From Gemmatimonadota bacterium (lineage in GTDB: Bacteria > Gemmatimonadota > Gemmatimonadetes > Gemmatimonadales > Gemmatimonadaceae), in contig PMEM01000060.1 of assembly GCA_003155795.1 (NCBI GenBank), positions 1 to 64,000 on the forward strand: a stretch of DNA of 64,000 nt, written 5' to 3'. A model generated the notes under the pieces. It made no database searches. It worked only from the letters and a program-made list of their open reading frames with translations, and had not been told where the DNA came from. This document shows positions 6,827 through 15,342 of this stretch, piece after piece (position 1 is the stretch's first letter; every line of letters starts with the position of its first letter). A program made the position numbers and the translations under genes.

Positions 6827-8450
6827 ATTTGGGTGGCTGCATCAGTAGCCACGTATTCGGGTCGAGGATCACGTTGCGTGGCGCGACAGCGGCTGGAATC
6901 TCGAAGTGTTGCCTCAACTGCGTCATCTCGATTTTGGCGACCGTTGGCGCTGCTCCAGTACTGTCGCTGACAAGTCCGACGTCGATCGGCAAGCGATAGA
7001 CGGAATCCTTCTGGGTCTGCTCCAGATCGACAGCAACCATGTGCGTCCGGGCGTTGTAGCTCCAGTTGCCGGTGAGCTCTGGTGAGTAGTCGCGATTGAG
7101 CCACTGGTTGAAGAACCAGCCGAGTTTCTGACCGGAGGTTTCTTCCATGACGCGCCGGAGGTCGTCGGTTGATGCATTGGAGTTGCGGTATTCGGCATAA
7201 TATGCGCGAATCCCTTTCCAGAATGTGTCGGTGCCGATCTGCGCGCGGAGCATGTGCAGTACCCACGCACCCTTCTGATAAACGAGTGGTGGAATCACGC
7301 CGCGCAGATCGGAAATATTTCTGTGCACGACGGGTTCGTTGAATTTCACTTCAGCGGCAAGTGCCGTTGTACGTGCGCGCACCAGCCCTGCGACGAATGC
7401 ATCGCGGCCGGAGTAGTGTTCAGTGAACAGCAGGGTGAAATACGTTGCGAACCCTTCGCTGAGCCATGCGTCATCCCAGTCGCCTTCGGTTATGGAGTCA
7501 CCGAACCACTGGTGTGCAACCTCGTGCGCGACGATTGCCGTTGCTGGTTTGTCTGATAGCACCTTCTCGCCGTAGAAGATGGCGCTGGCGTGTTCGGTGC
7601 CGCCACCTCCGAAGGCTGCGGATACATTTGCCAGCTTTTCGTAGGAGTACGGTCCGATGTTCTCGCTGTAGAATTCCAGGGCCTGCCGGGCGGGCGTCTC
7701 AAAGCTGATGACGCCTTTATCGCGATCCTGATGCGCGACCCAGGTCTGAAGTTCGACTCCCTTTACCATGCCTGCGTAGTGCACGGCGAACTGTTCGACA
7801 CCGATGGCGTTGAGCCACGACGCGATCGGGACTGACTGCTTCCAGTGAGTGATCTTGCGGCCGTCGCCGGTGAGAATCTCATCCTTCAGCAATCCGTTTG
7901 CTACGACTGCGTATCTGGCAGGTGCCGTGATGATGAATTCACTGGTTGCTTTGTCTGAGGGATGGTCGATCATGGGGAGCCACTGTCGCGCCTTGTCGGG
8001 CCAGTTCCATGAGAAGAACGCGCGCTCGCCGTGGCTGTTCTTTCCGATATAGAGACCACTTGCGGGTATGCCGTTGTATGCAATGTTGAAGTCGCGCAAC
8101 TCACCGGCTACGGTCGGCGTGGCGAGTGTGATGGCGAGATGGTCGTCGACATGGGTGTAGTGAAGGGCGGCGCTGTCGCTGGTTACACGCGTGACAGTCA
8201 TTCCCTTTCCATTCACGGGTGTTGCGAGATCCAGGAAGAAGCTGGTAACGCCGCTTTTGAGGAAGCGAATGGTGACAGTGGCGTTGCCGTCGATCGCATC
8301 GGTGGTGTCATTGAGTGCGAGTGCGAACCTGTAGTGTTGCACATCGACCGCTGGTTGTCTGGGATAGGTATCCCCGGCATCAAGCGGATGAGGCGTGGCG
8401 GCGATGAGCGCGATTGAGGCACTCAGTATCAGAATCCGAAATGCACGCAT
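6813..8450 (-). CDS. Exported M1-family zinc aminopeptidase
   Basis: A 545-residue protein with a signal peptide (MRAFRILILSASIALIAA). The catalytic zinc motif is complete: HEVAHQWFGDSITEGDWDDAWLSEGFATYF, that is HExxH followed 18 residues later by the third ligand Glu. The substrate-binding GxMEN loop is represented by GGGTEHAS, a variant. It removes N-terminal residues from peptides outside the cytoplasm. It lacks the long C-terminal helical domain of PepN and is of the shorter bacterial type. A second M1 protein lies at 24,287-26,212. Confidence 0.88.
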   Translation of the reverse strand: MRAFRILILSASIALIAATPHPLDAGDTYPRQPAVDVQHYRFALALNDTTDAIDGNATVTIRFLKSGVTSFFLDLATPVNGKGMTVTRVTSDSAALHYTHVDDHLAITLATPTVAGELRDFNIAYNGIPASGLYIGKNSHGERAFFSWNWPDKARQWLPMIDHPSDKATSEFIITAPARYAVVANGLLKDEILTGDGRKITHWKQSVPIASWLNAIGVEQFAVHYAGMVKGVELQTWVAHQDRDKGVISFETPARQALEFYSENIGPYSYEKLANVSAAFGGGGTEHASAIFYGEKVLSDKPATAIVAHEVAHQWFGDSITEGDWDDAWLSEGFATYFTLLFTEHYSGRDAFVAGLVRARTTALAAEVKFNEPVVHRNISDLRGVIPPLVYQKGAWVLHMLRAQIGTDTFWKGIRAYYAEYRNSNASTDDLRRVMEETSGQKLGWFFNQWLNRDYSPELTGNWSYNARTHMVAVDLEQTQKDSVYRLPIDVGLVSDSTGAAPTVAKIEMTQLRQHFEIPAAVAPRNVILDPNTWLLMQPPKFTKR

Positions 8451-8539
8451 AACAAGTCTCGTTGGCAGATTTTGGATACAATATCCATTTCCCCCACGAA
8501 GAACGCAAGTTAACGATGCGCCCAGGCGGCCACGCGCTG

Positions 8540-8830
8540 CTAGCCTCCGCTTATGGCGGCCAGGATGGTGACGGTACTGTCGTTCGGAGTTGGTGTGTCG
8601 AGTCCTTCGGTGTAGCGGGTGTTCTCGTTATCAACGAAAACGTTCACGTGGGGCCGGAGCTCACGCTGCTCAGTCAACACGCTATCGACGACGCGCGGGT
8701 ATTCCTGCGCCATGACGGTGAGTACGTCGCGGACCGATGTGCACCGCTGTTGCGATGTATCGATAGTGATTGTTGCTCGGCCACGGGAATGTGATCTGAG
8801 AGGGGCCGGTATCTCGACAGTGATCGACAC
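8540..8830 (-). CDS. MoaD/ThiS-like ubiquitin-fold protein
   Basis: A 96-residue beta-grasp protein starting at GTG 8,830 (SITVEIPAPLRSH), 14 bases after the stop of the BNR gene, with an AAGG-type ribosome site in the gap. A longer ATG reading to 8,920 would overlap the BNR gene by 76 bases and add a non-family N-terminus. The domain follows the MoaD pattern: VRDVLTVMAQEYP, LRPHVNVFVDNENTRY, then TVTILAAISGG. The terminal GG is the site that is adenylylated and thiocarboxylated in sulfur carriers. No MoaE, MoeB or sulfur-recipient enzyme is encoded nearby. Similar MoaD/BNR pairs are remembered from other bacteria, but their job is not known to me. Confidence 0.8.
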   Translation of the reverse strand: MSITVEIPAPLRSHSRGRATITIDTSQQRCTSVRDVLTVMAQEYPRVVDSVLTEQRELRPHVNVFVDNENTRYTEGLDTPTPNDSTVTILAAISGG

Positions 8831-8844
8831 TGTATTGCCAGCCT

Positions 8845-9978
8845 TCAGCTTGTGTACGCGGGGACTACTGCGCTCTTGACGCACACTATCGACGGCAGGC
8901 CGCCGGCGATCTCCATCCAATTGTCACCGTTGTCAGACGAACCGAACAACTTGCCGCTGCGGGTCCCGAAATACACTCCAGCCGAGTCGAATGAGTCAGC
9001 GGTCAGTGCATCGCGCAGGATGGTTTCGTATGCGTCCTTCTGTGGGAGCCCGTTGGTGAGAGGTTCCCACGACGCGCCAGCGTTGCTGGTGCGGTATACG
9101 CGCAGCTTTGCTTCCGGGACGCAACGGAACTGATCGGATTCGATGGGGATGATGTACACCGTCTCGGGATCGTGCGGATGCATCTGCATCGAGAAGCCAA
9201 AATCGGATGGAACACCGTTGGCGATGTCGGTCCATGAATCGCCCCAATCATCGCTGCGGTAGAGTCCCCAGTGATTCTGCAGGAACAGACGCTCCGGTCG
9301 TGAAGGATGATTCACCACCTTGTGTACACACTGTCCAAATTCCGGGTACTTGTCTGGCAGGAACTGCGCGCGGACGCCAACGTTGCGAGCGCGCCAGCTC
9401 TTACCGCCGTCATCGGTGCGATAGAATCCGGCGCTGGATATGGCGATGCCCATGCGGTTCGAATCGCTCGGGTCGATAACGATCGTGTGGAGACAGAGGC
9501 CACCACCACCGGGTTGCCATTTAGGCCGGTCGGGGTGGTCGTAAAGACCCTGGACGAGGCTCCAGCTCTTACCGATGTCGCGCGATTCAAAAAGCGCGGC
9601 GGGTTCGACTCCGGCATAGATGACGTCCGGTTCAGACTCACGACCGGGGAGAATCTGCCATATCTGAACGAGCGAGGCGTCAAGTCCTTCGGGAAACTTC
9701 ACGTTGTGACTGTCGGGTTCAGTCCAGGTCTTTCCGAAGTCGTCGCTCGAGCGCAGCACGCTGCCCCAGTGGAAGCTGCGTGTTGCTGCAAGTGTGCGAC
9801 GACGGCCGCCGCGCTGATCCACCGCGAGCGCGTAAACAGATTCACCCGGGAAATGTGGTCCGTCAATTCGCCATTCGCGTCGTGACGCGTCGGACCAGAC
9901 GAGAAACGCACCCTTCAGTGTTCCGACCAGCAACACAACTTCGCCCGTTGTGCCTGCGCTCGATGTGGCGGAATTCAT
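8845..9978 (-). CDS. BNR/Asp-box beta-propeller (WD40/YVTN/sialidase-like), no signal peptide
   Basis: A 377-residue protein with repeated Asp-box motifs (S-x-D-x-G-x-T-W): SSDDFGKTW, SRDIGKSW, TDDGGKSW, SDDWGDSW, TSNAGASW and SSDNGDNW. These give a propeller of about six blades. ATG at 9,978 is preferred over GTG 10,011 because CGGAG lies six bases upstream of it. No signal peptide is seen, so it is probably cytoplasmic, unlike the other propellers in the window. The N-terminus (LLVGTLKGAFLVWSD) is typical of this family. The arginine triad of real sialidases was not recognised, so enzymatic activity is unproven. It is co-transcribed with the MoaD-like gene. Confidence 0.85.
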   Translation of the reverse strand: MNSATSSAGTTGEVVLLVGTLKGAFLVWSDASRREWRIDGPHFPGESVYALAVDQRGGRRRTLAATRSFHWGSVLRSSDDFGKTWTEPDSHNVKFPEGLDASLVQIWQILPGRESEPDVIYAGVEPAALFESRDIGKSWSLVQGLYDHPDRPKWQPGGGGLCLHTIVIDPSDSNRMGIAISSAGFYRTDDGGKSWRARNVGVRAQFLPDKYPEFGQCVHKVVNHPSRPERLFLQNHWGLYRSDDWGDSWTDIANGVPSDFGFSMQMHPHDPETVYIIPIESDQFRCVPEAKLRVYRTSNAGASWEPLTNGLPQKDAYETILRDALTADSFDSAGVYFGTRSGKLFGSSDNGDNWMEIAGGLPSIVCVKSAVVPAYTS

Positions 9979-10029
9979 CTCAGTCTCCGTGGCAGTTCTA
10001 TCAGCCTTCACGATTGACTACAGGAACAG

Positions 10030-10070
10030 AGCTGGTGCGACTGCGAACGCAAAGTGCAGTCGCACCAGCT
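10030..10070 (-). terminator. 15-bp perfect hairpin after the secreted LamG-like gene
   Basis: AGCTGGTGCGACTGC at 10,030-10,044 pairs exactly with 10,056-10,070 around an 11-base loop. It follows the minus-strand stop at 10,086 by 16 bases. There is no clear T-run on the minus strand side, so it may act as a terminator with help from other factors or as an mRNA 3-prime stabiliser. Confidence 0.6.
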
Positions 10071-10085
10071 ACAACGGGTTGCTTC

Positions 10086-10784
10086 TTACTTTGTCACCTT
10101 GAGATCGGTGACCAGTCCCTCGGTGTTGTGCGCGAAGCGGATGCCGTAAACACCGTCGGTTGACTTGAGTTTGCCCGGTGCCACAATCTCAGACTTGGGG
10201 TAGCTGGCGACTTCGGTTCCGTTGATCGAGCAGGAGACCTTGTTGCCCTTGACCGACATCGCGATCAACTGTGTTACAGGTTGATCCTTGCCCGCTGCCT
10301 TGTGGACTGCGGCATTCGAAGCGCCTTCCCGTCCGTTCATCTGAAATGCATTGGGTCCGAATCCGCGCACGATGAAATTGCCGTTACCGTATGCCGCGCA
10401 GTACAGATACGTCTGTTGATCGGTTCCCATGTCATTGCCGCCAATGAACACGCCATAGGGATGCGGATGGTCGTTGAGCGACATGTATTTCGGTTCGGTG
10501 AACGTGGCGCTCACGGTGTAATCGCCACTTGCCTTGTCCGAAGGATTCCAGTAACCGACCGCTGGTCCCGTCGTGACATGAAGAGCTGCGCCGTCTTTGG
10601 CAAGTTTGGCGTCGTTGATTGTTGAGCCGCGCTTGGCAGCGCTCGCGTCAATCTTACCGGTCCAGCCAGGAACTGAAATGCCGCCGCCTGCGACGCTGCG
10701 GGATGCTTCCTGCGCCTGGGCTAATGTCGCGAAGGAAGCGAGAAAAACTGCCGCCGCCGCGGCGTAACCAAAATTGCGATTCAT
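10086..10784 (-). CDS. Secreted protein with LamG/DUF1080-like fold, function unknown
   Basis: A 232-residue protein with a clear signal peptide (AAAAAVFLASFATLAQAQ). The mature part alternates beta-strands with a pattern like concanavalin-type DUF1080/LamG domains: GWTGKIDASA, ALHVTTGPAVGYWNP, DYTVSATFTEP, HPYGVFIGGNDM, YGNGNFIVRGFG, IAMSVKGNKVSCSINGTEV, and GVYGIRFAHNTEGLVTDLKV. This is a binding-type fold and no catalytic residues are evident. ATG is preceded by AGAGGAC at proper spacing. It ends in a strong hairpin and appears to be a single-gene unit. Confidence 0.65.
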   Translation of the reverse strand: MNRNFGYAAAAAVFLASFATLAQAQEASRSVAGGGISVPGWTGKIDASAAKRGSTINDAKLAKDGAALHVTTGPAVGYWNPSDKASGDYTVSATFTEPKYMSLNDHPHPYGVFIGGNDMGTDQQTYLYCAAYGNGNFIVRGFGPNAFQMNGREGASNAAVHKAAGKDQPVTQLIAMSVKGNKVSCSINGTEVASYPKSEIVAPGKLKSTDGVYGIRFAHNTEGLVTDLKVTK

Positions 10785-10881
10785 TGAGTCGTCCTCTGTC
10801 TAAAAGGGTAATCGGGTAGTGCCGACGATTGCAATTTCCGCGCAATCGCCGACACCGGCCGTTCGTGCTATCGTGTTCTGA

Positions 10882-12879
10882 TCAGCGTGGTGCTGCTGCC
10901 AACCGACCGACTGCGCCGGCCAGCATGTTCACCTTGGATGCGTCGGATGAACTGCTCGCATCACCTTTCAACTGCGTTGCCAATTTTGTCAGCGCGGTCC
11001 GGCGTTGCGCGCCTGTTGCACTTTCCGCGCTGGTGAGACCTGACCGAACGCTGGAGATCCTGTCTGCGCTCAAACCGTTCGAGCGTTCCAGCTGATCAAC
11101 GTACGCACGTGCAAGCGCGAAGCTGGCTGGCCATACGATCTTCGGCTGTCCCTGCACATTGAGATAGTCATATTGAACAGTCTTCGCGGCGTCGATCTCA
11201 TTTTGCGAGAGATACTGGCTCGGCTGCAGTTCGAACACGTCGAGACCGCGGCCGATCTCCGAGCTCACGATGGCGCCGTTGTACCAGTACGCCGACCACG
11301 TACCGCCGGTAACCATTCTGGTGGAGTCCATCGGCCCGCGATCGAAGAATGCGATTTCGTGCGCGTCCTTTGGATCGGTCCAATCGAACACGGACACACC
11401 GCCCTGATACCACGATTGCACCATTACGTCACGTCCGGGGATCGGAATAAGAGATCCGTTGTGTGCGACGCAATTTTCCAGCGATGTCTGTGCAACGGGG
11501 AGTTTGTAATACCCCTGGAAGTGCATCTTCTTGTCAGCGAGCGTAAAGATCGCATCTGCGCCCCAATCACGTGGGTCGCTCGCTCGGCATTTTGCCTGGC
11601 CACCACCGCCCCATTCGTCGGAGAAGAGCACCTTGGTGCCGTCGTTGTTGAACGTGGCCGAGTGCCAGTAGGAGAAGTTCGAATCTGATACGGCGTCGAT
11701 ACGTACGGGGTGCGCCGGATCGCGAATGTCGAGCAGGAATCCGTAACCTTCGCAGGCACCGCCGGCGTAACCGATTGCCGGATACACTGTGATGTCGTGG
11801 CACTGGGTCGGACCTGGACGCGGTCCCTTGGAATTCGAGGGAGAAGCGCCGAACATTTTTGCAAGTATGCCCGGGAGCGCATCGCGCAATGTGGCGCTGT
11901 CCGCGGCTGTTGCGGCGCCGGTTCCGTTACGTACCTTCACGAGGCTGTCGAGCATGTGATCCGCGAAATTGTTTGGGAGAACCATCTGTTCGCCCATCAC
12001 ATCGACAATAAACGCGCCCTTCGCGCGTGCGGCATCGAGTTCGGCCACGTCGGCGGCTGACGCACCGTGCGTTGGCGGCGCAACGAGGTTGTTGAAGATG
12101 CGCGGCGAGCTGACGATTGCAGCCTTTTCCGGATGTGCGAGCGGTACCTTGATCACTTCGATGCGGAAGAGCGCCGAATTGGGGTCCTGATCTGGAGCGG
12201 CTTTTACGCAACCTGGAAGCTCATTCGGCGAGCGTACGCCCGCTGAACCGGAGACGTACACATATACATTGGCCTTGTCATTTGGATCGACCAGCAGCGT
12301 GTGTGTATGTGAGCCTCGGCACGTCTGAACGTTACCGACATACTTGGGCGCTGACATGTCGGCGATGTCGAATATGCGAATGCCGCGCAGGCGTGCCGCG
12401 CTGACCGTGTCCTTGACACCTTCGGCGCCGCAGTCGAGGCGACCGCTGGTCCCCTCGCCTGAAACGAAGAGCAGATTCTTGTACACGGAAACGTCACTCT
12501 GCGACGCGGGACAGAAGTACGCTTCCTTGAGGGTCACCTTGCTGGGATTGGAGATGTCCCAGATCTGATAGCCGTCGTAATTCCCCTGGATTGCGAAATG
12601 ACCGGTGAATGCGAGGTCGGAGTTGGTGCTGCCGACGAACTTTGCTGATGGTGGGGTTGCCGACATCAGCGTCATGTTCCATGCGGCCTGGCCTGCGTCA
12701 TAGACGCCGGACTTGAGCCCGATACGCGGATCCGGATTGGGTGCGCCGGGCGCCCTGTTGGACTGTTCGGACTGAGCACCTGCCGCAGCTACGGAGAGGC
12801 CGACTGCGACCGAGATCTTGAGCATGGCGGCGATGGCGGATCGAGCCCGAGCGCGGAGTGGCTTGTACAAATGCGACAT
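10882..12879 (-). CDS. Exported LVIVD-like beta-propeller protein
   Basis: A 665-residue protein with a signal peptide (AMLKISVAVGLSVAAAGAQS). Start is set at ATG 12,879, which has AGGAAA upstream and puts the signal peptide at the N-terminus; the GTG at 12,939 would add 20 unlikely residues. The body has repeated propeller-like blades: GHFAIQGNYDGYQIWDISNP, VYKNLLFVSGEG, GIRIFDIADMSAPKYVGNV and GYGFLLDIRDPAHPVRIDAV, which match the LVIVD style. A C-terminal helical region with KTVQYDYLNVQGQPKIVWP follows. It lies 56 bases downstream of the DUF305 gene in the same direction and is probably co-expressed. A substrate is not evident; the many His and Cys residues may bind metal or form disulfides. 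Confidence 0.75.
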   Translation of the reverse strand: MSHLYKPLRARARSAIAAMLKISVAVGLSVAAAGAQSEQSNRAPGAPNPDPRIGLKSGVYDAGQAAWNMTLMSATPPSAKFVGSTNSDLAFTGHFAIQGNYDGYQIWDISNPSKVTLKEAYFCPASQSDVSVYKNLLFVSGEGTSGRLDCGAEGVKDTVSAARLRGIRIFDIADMSAPKYVGNVQTCRGSHTHTLLVDPNDKANVYVYVSGSAGVRSPNELPGCVKAAPDQDPNSALFRIEVIKVPLAHPEKAAIVSSPRIFNNLVAPPTHGASAADVAELDAARAKGAFIVDVMGEQMVLPNNFADHMLDSLVKVRNGTGAATAADSATLRDALPGILAKMFGASPSNSKGPRPGPTQCHDITVYPAIGYAGGACEGYGFLLDIRDPAHPVRIDAVSDSNFSYWHSATFNNDGTKVLFSDEWGGGGQAKCRASDPRDWGADAIFTLADKKMHFQGYYKLPVAQTSLENCVAHNGSLIPIPGRDVMVQSWYQGGVSVFDWTDPKDAHEIAFFDRGPMDSTRMVTGGTWSAYWYNGAIVSSEIGRGLDVFELQPSQYLSQNEIDAAKTVQYDYLNVQGQPKIVWPASFALARAYVDQLERSNGLSADRISSVRSGLTSAESATGAQRRTALTKLATQLKGDASSSSDASKVNMLAGAVGRLAAAPR

Positions 12880-12935
12880 TGCGGTTTCCTGGTATGGAGT
12901 GGAGTTGGGCAAGACTCTGGTGGACAACGGGTCGA

Positions 12936-13652
12936 TCACTGTGATCCGTTCGTGAACAGCATTGCAACCAGCATCCGCTTCATCCGTGCGATCTCGGTGG
13001 TCTGATCCACGTTGACGTCCGAAGCGTACTTGAACATGTATTGGTCCTGCGCGGCCCCGTAGGAATCGAACAGAGTTCTGACCATGGTAAGAGCACCGGT
13101 GTGGTGCTGAATCATGAAGGTGAGAAAGAGCCGATCAAAGTCGGGGCCGCGGGCGGCATCCAGCTGTTTCAGCTGGGCCGGTGTGAGCATGCCGGGCATC
13201 AGGCCGACGCGAGACGTGTCGCTCCTGTCCATGCCCATGTTCATGTCAGCGCCAGCCATGTCCATTTTCATTGGAGAATGACCGTCCGGAGCAGGCTGAT
13301 TTCTGTCCACCAGCCACTGCTGCATGGTGCGAATTTCGGCCTGCTGTGCATTCTTGATGCGCTCGGCGAGCGTGAGCACCGAAGCACTCGCGCCGTGAGT
13401 GGGAGCCATGTCGGCCATGACGATGGCCTGGGAATGGTGGCCGATCATTCCCGTCATGAAGTCGATGTCGGCTTTGGTGTAGGGATAGCGGGCGCTATCG
13501 GTGCGCGCCTTGGCACGGGCGGCAGCCTCGCCAGGCATGTCAGCGGACGGGATGGCGGTCGTCTGGGCCACAGCCGGGTGGGCAGTGCTGACGGACGCGA
13601 GGGCAACTGTAGCCAGTATCGTGGCGATCCCGGCGATGCGCGAAGGGCTCAT
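12936..13652 (-). CDS. Exported DUF305 protein
   Basis: A 238-residue protein starting at ATG 13,652 with GGGAGAG upstream and a signal peptide (IAGIATILATVALASVSTAHPAVAQ, shown in parts). Two DUF305 halves are seen, each with a histidine pair: DIDFMTGMIGHHSQAIVMAD and FLTFMIQHHTGALTMV. The linker is rich in Met and His (MKMDMAGADMNMGMD). This ferritin-like four-helix fold is linked to copper handling in some bacteria, and the Met/His-rich linker supports a periplasmic metal-binding role; the exact metal is inference. It is the first gene of a two-gene unit with the LVIVD-like protein. Confidence 0.88.
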   Translation of the reverse strand: MSPSRIAGIATILATVALASVSTAHPAVAQTTAIPSADMPGEAAARAKARTDSARYPYTKADIDFMTGMIGHHSQAIVMADMAPTHGASASVLTLAERIKNAQQAEIRTMQQWLVDRNQPAPDGHSPMKMDMAGADMNMGMDRSDTSRVGLMPGMLTPAQLKQLDAARGPDFDRLFLTFMIQHHTGALTMVRTLFDSYGAAQDQYMFKYASDVNVDQTTEIARMKRMLVAMLFTNGSQ

Positions 13653-13840
13653 TTGATCACTCTCCCGGGACGAACGAGGGGACCGTCCCACCGTGAAAAG
13701 CGTGCTTCGAACGATACCAATACTAGCACCTGGGAGCGGCGTAATGAAGACAGGTCCAAGGTGGGGTCTGTAAACGTTTTGCGTACAACCGGTGCTGGTG
13801 AGAGTATGGCAACATCGGTGGAGAGTGATACGATTCTCCT

Positions 13841-14458
13841 ATGGACCAATTGGAGCGTTATATGGTTGCCGCCGGCCGGCACCGGGCGGAACAATCGATC
13901 CAGCGCAGTCGGTTCATATGCACCCTGGAGCGAGTGAGAGATGCTGCCGAGGCGCAGGCATTTGTACGGGAAATGGACCTGGAGTTTGCTGACGCGACTC
14001 ATAATTGCTGGGCATATGTGGCGGGAGCGCCCGGGAGCACGAATGCCGTCGGGATGAGCGATGATGGAGAGCCGCACGGAACTGCAGGTCGACCCATGTT
14101 GACCGTGCTGCTGCATAGCGGTATCGGTGAGATCGCGGCGGTGGTAACGCGTTACTACGGGGGGACGAAGCTGGGAACCGGAGGGTTGGTGAAGGCGTAC
14201 GGCGGGACGGTGCAGCTCGCCCTCGAGAGTCTTCCGAAGGTCGAGCGGGTGGACTACGTGAGTGTTTCGATTTCGATTGCTTATCCAAGCATCACCGCGA
14301 TCCAGCAGGCGATCGTCGAACTTGGGGTGGAAGTCGTGGAGGAGGACTACGGTGTTGGCGTTTGCTATCGGCTTCGGGTCCCCCGCAGCGCAGTGGATGA
14401 GCTTGCTGTAATTGTGGCGAACGCGACTCGTGGCGACGGGACATTCAGTCTTGAGTAA
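13841..14458 (+). CDS. yigZ: YigZ/IMPACT family protein
   Basis: A 205-residue protein of normal family length. The IMPACT domain signature is clear: SRFICTLERV, then ATHNCWAYVAG, then SDDGEPHGTAGRPML and VVTRYYGGTKLGTGGLVKAYG. A C-terminal ferredoxin-like domain (DUF1949) follows. The family is tied to translation control and is also annotated as a proline dipeptidase in some species; its biochemical role is unsettled. There is no Shine-Dalgarno; an extended -10 (TG-A-TACGAT at 13,826-13,834) ends six bases before the ATG, which suggests a leaderless mRNA. Confidence 0.93.
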   Translation: MDQLERYMVAAGRHRAEQSIQRSRFICTLERVRDAAEAQAFVREMDLEFADATHNCWAYVAGAPGSTNAVGMSDDGEPHGTAGRPMLTVLLHSGIGEIAAVVTRYYGGTKLGTGGLVKAYGGTVQLALESLPKVERVDYVSVSISIAYPSITAIQQAIVELGVEVVEEDYGVGVCYRLRVPRSAVDELAVIVANATRGDGTFSLE

Positions 14459-14535
14459 GAATAGCATTACCCTATCCGGCCGCGAATCGAAGGGGTAGTT
14501 TCTCCGGAAGTCAGCCCCTCTTGCAGGAGCACTTC

Positions 14536-15342
14536 ATGGCGTCTGAAGTGGTTCAGTTGACGCGCCGCGGTTGGGGAGAGACGATGCGGCGCGATGTGTG
14601 GTGGCTTCAACCGCTCACGGTCTTCGTGATACTGAGCGCGTTCCTGGTGTACGCCACCTGGGCGGCGTTTCAGAACGCGCACTACGAATACGGCCCGTAT
14701 CTCTCACCGTTCTATTCGCCGTTGTTGTTCGCGAACTCACCTCATGCATTGATACAGGGTTCGCGACCGTCGTGGATTCCGGGCTTCATTCCGTTCACAC
14801 CGGCTTTGCTGATCCTGCCGCTTCCTGCTGGATTCCGGCTCACCTGCTACTACTACCGGGGCGCGTATTACAAAGCATTCTGGGCGGATCCTTCGAGTTG
14901 CGCAGTTGGCGAACCGAGGAACAGTTATCGTGGTGAGCGGCGGTTTCCGCTAATACTGCAAAACGTGCATCGCTACTTCCTGTACTTTGCGCTGGTGTTC
15001 ATCGTGATTCTGGCGCATGATGCATACGTCGCGATGTGGTTCCCGGATCCCGCAACCGGAGCGATGCACTTTGGCATCGGCGTAGGTACTCTTGTACTAA
15101 CGCTCAATGTAATTCTCCTAGGCGGCTACACTTTTGGCTGTCACTCACTGCGTCACTTCGTGGGAGGATACCTGGACCGCATGTCCGGTGCCCCCGTTCG
15201 CAAGAAATGCTACGATTGCGTGAGTTGCCTCAATCGCGGACACATGCGCTGGGCATGGCTGAGCCTCTTCTGGGTGGCGTTCACGGATCTTTATGTGAGA
15301 CTGTGTTCGATGGGGATTCTGCATGACGTGAGGTTGTTCTAG
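14536..15342 (+). CDS. sdhC: Succinate dehydrogenase membrane anchor, actinobacterial Sdh1 type
   Basis: A 268-residue protein with about five membrane segments, a single long anchor rather than separate SdhC and SdhD. ATG 14,536 is chosen because AGGAGC lies six bases upstream; TTG 14,521 is an alternative. It resembles the roughly 270-residue anchor encoded with SdhA and SdhB in mycobacterial Sdh1 (recollection). The C-terminal part has a Cys/His cluster: C202, H203, H207, then C225, C228, C231 in KKCYDCVSC. The mycobacterial Sdh1 anchor is reported to hold an iron-sulfur cluster in place of haem; these residues are candidates for such a site, by inference. It would pass electrons from SdhB to menaquinone. 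Confidence 0.85.
   Translation: MASEVVQLTRRGWGETMRRDVWWLQPLTVFVILSAFLVYATWAAFQNAHYEYGPYLSPFYSPLLFANSPHALIQGSRPSWIPGFIPFTPALLILPLPAGFRLTCYYYRGAYYKAFWADPSSCAVGEPRNSYRGERRFPLILQNVHRYFLYFALVFIVILAHDAYVAMWFPDPATGAMHFGIGVGTLVLTLNVILLGGYTFGCHSLRHFVGGYLDRMSGAPVRKKCYDCVSCLNRGHMRWAWLSLFWVAFTDLYVRLCSMGILHDVRLF

Noticed and set aside
8830-8920. Longer ATG start for the MoaD-like gene
   Set aside because: It would overlap the BNR gene by 76 bases and add residues that do not fit the fold. GTG 8,830 has spacing and ribosome site that fit.
13041-13937. 298-codon plus-strand ORF opposite DUF305
   Set aside because: It is antisense to a well-supported DUF305 gene and enters the YigZ start region. No motif was seen.
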